Shown here: piece after piece, positions 62,008-64,000 of the stretch
Numbering within the stretch: the first letter of the stretch is position 1
How the letters are laid out: every line of letters begins with the position of its first letter
Assembly (NCBI GenBank): GCA_964443875.1
Contig: CAYUET010000001.1
Span: forward strand, 124,001 to 188,000
Direction of reading: 5' to 3'
Source: CAYUET01 sp964443875
GTDB taxonomy: Bacteria; Auribacterota; JAFGBW01
Length of the DNA stretch: 64,000 nucleotides
Made by a program: the position numbers and the translations under genes
Notes under the pieces: model-generated
What the model saw: only the letters and a program-made list of their open reading frames with translations
Database searches by the model: none
What the model was told of the DNA's origin: nothing

Positions 62008-63792
62008 TCATTTAGGAGCTTCTTTTTTTCTTAAACGGATATTTTTAGGGGTAATTTCAACCAGTTCATCGTCATTGATATAGGAAATGCATTCCTCCAG
62101 ATTCATGAGTGTCGGAGGCACCAAAAGAACGTTTTCATCCGACCCTGCGGCACGGACATTGGTTAGTTTTTTACCCTTGGCCGGATTAACCACGATATCG
62201 TTTTCACGGCAGTTTTCGCCGATAATCTGGCCGGTATAAACTGAAATTCCAGGACCTAAAAAAAGTTTACCCCTCGCCTGAAGATTGAAAAGTGCATAGG
62301 CAACAGTTTCACAGGTTGATTTATTGACCAATACACCATTTTTCCGGTTGGAGGGAATATCCCCTGCATATTCATCATAACCCCAGAAAATATAATTCAT
62401 AACCCCCATCCCTTTGGTATCAGTCATAAAAATTGAGCGATAACCCAAAAGCCCGCGGGTTGGGATTTTATATTTTAATCGGGTCATTCCTTCGTCACTG
62501 AACATTTCAAGCATCTGAGCCTTACGCATTCCAAGTTTTTCAATCACCGGGCCCATGTAATTTTCAGAAACATCAATAATGACTTCTTCAAAAGGCTCCA
62601 TTATTTTTTCACCTTCCTGATGAAAAATCACCTGAGGCGCTGTCACCTGAAGCTCATAGCCCTCTCTTCTCATTTTTTCAATCAAAACGGAAAGATGAAG
62701 CTCTCCGCGGCCCGAGACTTTAAAGCCCGGAGTCCCCTTCAGTTCTTCAACATGAAGAGCGACATCGCAAAGAATTTCCTTTTTTAAACGCTCCAGCAAA
62801 TGTCTCGAGGTGCTGAAACTTCCTTCCTTTCCTGCAAACGGAGAATCATTGGGAATAAAATTCATGGTAATCGTAGGAGGATCGATTGCAAGCATAGGCA
62901 AAGGAACCGGATTTACCGGATCAGTATACGTCTCCCCGATCTGAATCGCTTCATAACCCGCTACAGCCACGATTTCGCCAAGTTCTGCAAAATCAACCGG
63001 TTTTTTCTGGTTGCTTTCAAAGGTGTACAGTTTGGTAATTCTTGTCGCTTCTTTCTTGCCGTTGAAATCGCAAATCACAACACTCTGATTGATCGTCGCT
63101 TTTCCTGAAGTGATTTTACCGATTCCAAGACGTCCCAAAAAAGGAGAATGATCAATGGAGCTCACCTGAAGCTGCAAAGGTCCGTTAGGATCCCCCTTGG
63201 GATAAGGAATGGACTTTATAATTTCATCATAAAGAGGACCCAGATCTTTAGGGGAATCATGGAGGTGTTTCAAGGCATAACCGTCTTTTGCTGATGCAAA
63301 AATGATAGGAAAATCCAGAATATGATCCGGAGCTTTGAGCTGAACGAAAAGATCAAAAACCTGATCCACCACCCATTCAGGCCGCGCGTTAGGCTTATCG
63401 ATTTTATTAATGACCACGATGATCGGAAGCATGCGGGCCAGGGCTTTTTTCAAAACAAAATAGGTTTGAGGCATCGGCCCTTCCTGCGCATCCACAAGAA
63501 GCAGGGCCCCATCAACCATTTGCAATACCCGTTCAACCTGACCGCCAAAATCAGCATGTCCTGGAGTATCTACAATATTAAAAAGATGATCTTTATATTT
63601 AAAAGACCCGTTTTTGGAGGCAATGGTAATCCCGCGTTCACGTTCCTGATCCATAGAGTCCATCAGGCGTTCTTCCACCACCTGATTATCACGAAACATT
63701 CCGCTTTGTTTAAACAGTTTATCTACCAGGGTTGTCTTTCCATGGTCAACGTGAGCGATAATCGCTATATTTCTAATCTGGGTCTGCAACAT
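62008..63792 (-). CDS. typA: Ribosome-associated GTPase TypA/BipA
   Basis: 594 residues, full length. G1 is AHVDHGKTT (13-21), and DTPGHADFGGQVERVL, NKIDKPNA and the C-terminal domain with IPTRGLLGYRS are characteristic. It is a translational GTPase involved in ribosome assembly and stress growth. A GAGGA site lies 7 bases before the ATG. The gene is alone on the minus strand, convergent with the glycosyltransferase gene. Confidence 0.97.
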   Translation of the reverse strand: MLQTQIRNIAIIAHVDHGKTTLVDKLFKQSGMFRDNQVVEERLMDSMDQERERGITIASKNGSFKYKDHLFNIVDTPGHADFGGQVERVLQMVDGALLLVDAQEGPMPQTYFVLKKALARMLPIIVVINKIDKPNARPEWVVDQVFDLFVQLKAPDHILDFPIIFASAKDGYALKHLHDSPKDLGPLYDEIIKSIPYPKGDPNGPLQLQVSSIDHSPFLGRLGIGKITSGKATINQSVVICDFNGKKEATRITKLYTFESNQKKPVDFAELGEIVAVAGYEAIQIGETYTDPVNPVPLPMLAIDPPTITMNFIPNDSPFAGKEGSFSTSRHLLERLKKEILCDVALHVEELKGTPGFKVSGRGELHLSVLIEKMRREGYELQVTAPQVIFHQEGEKIMEPFEEVIIDVSENYMGPVIEKLGMRKAQMLEMFSDEGMTRLKYKIPTRGLLGYRSIFMTDTKGMGVMNYIFWGYDEYAGDIPSNRKNGVLVNKSTCETVAYALFNLQARGKLFLGPGISVYTGQIIGENCRENDIVVNPAKGKKLTNVRAAGSDENVLLVPPTLMNLEECISYINDDELVEITPKNIRLRKKEAPK

Positions 63793-63875
63793 ATATAAAT
63801 CCTCGGCTTTCTTTGTAAAAAAGGCGCTATATATACTAAATCTGAGTTTTTTGGCTAGTCTTTTCTGAATAAATA

Positions 63876-63908
63876 TGTGTTATATTAAAGTTTAATATTT
63901 ATAACACA
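63876..63908. promoter_or_regulatory. Nested palindrome upstream of typA
   Basis: TGTGTTATA and TATAACACA (9-base arms) flank an inner perfect palindrome, ATTAAA-G-TTTAAT (63884-63896). The element lies in the divergent region between typA and a gene that seems to start just beyond the right edge, because the last bases (CAGAGGAATA) look like a ribosome site. Confidence 0.4.
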
Positions 63909-64000
63909 GGTTAAATAATTGATTAGGGAATATCTGATTTTCTGTTTTTATCAACAGCTCCAAAATATTTAATCTTTCATTAACAGGATTCAGAGGAATA

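Overview
This 64 kb window is chromosomal DNA of an AT-rich, flagellated, diderm bacterium. The diderm call rests on a lysine-rich LysM lipoprotein, two predicted outer-membrane beta-barrel proteins, an alpha-2-macroglobulin/PBP1C pair and several exported proteins. The abundance of TPR proteins, CHASE2 and Ser/Thr kinases and sigma-54 control fits an uncultured candidate phylum (Riflebacteria- or Muiribacteria-like) better than a model lineage, but the sequence alone does not fix the taxon. I see no transposase, phage, CRISPR array or rRNA.

Layout. 1-4330 (minus): a three-gene envelope or fibre locus, whose last gene runs off the left edge and joins a secretin-type N-terminal domain to a beta-barrel and SdrD-B-like modules. 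4502-4756: a small secreted protein. 4929-15154: a sigma-54-driven operon encoding a LysM lipoprotein, a response regulator with a decayed SpoIIE-like domain, a STAS protein without the usual phosphoserine, two very long TPR/coiled-coil proteins and a membrane TPR protein with six FliM-type peptides. 15169-20954: a second sigma-54 unit with a periplasmic TPR protein, an FlgN-like protein, a PAS histidine kinase and its NtrC-type regulator. 21082-28009: a third sigma-54 promoter followed by flgB-flgC-fliE-fliF-fliG-fliH-fliI-fliJ and a MotE-like gene. 28018-38298: housekeeping genes (rpoZ, tilS, an ABC transporter, an FtsB-like gene, a bifunctional nuclease, a response regulator, gpsA, a Ser/Thr kinase, a zinc-ribbon protein, an RluA-type synthase, an oligoendopeptidase). 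38558-46185: pbpC and alpha-2-macroglobulin. 46496-51751: tRNA-Arg, a CDF transporter, a DUF1846 protein, a CAT-anticodon tRNA and rpoD. 52070-55080: an FHA protein and a CHASE2 kinase. 55119-63792: an outer-membrane protein, trpB, trpA, asd, a PAS protein with a decayed kinase core, a GT81-like glycosyltransferase with a C9 tract, and typA.

How the parts may work together. The three sigma-54 sites have identical spacing. They precede the TPR/partner-switch operon, the kinase/regulator operon and the flagellar operon, and the NtrC-type regulator lies directly upstream of flgB. I infer one regulon in which the regulator at 19593-20954 drives early flagellar genes together with an undescribed TPR/LysM assembly. 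The six FliM-like peptides suggest that this assembly touches CheY-type regulators or flagellar switch partners. This is the strongest candidate for a new system. The second candidate is the chimeric pilus-like locus at the left edge.

Other themes are probable leaderless expression of trpB and perhaps of other genes, a two-copy hairpin intergenic repeat, and a possible phase-variable glycosyltransferase.
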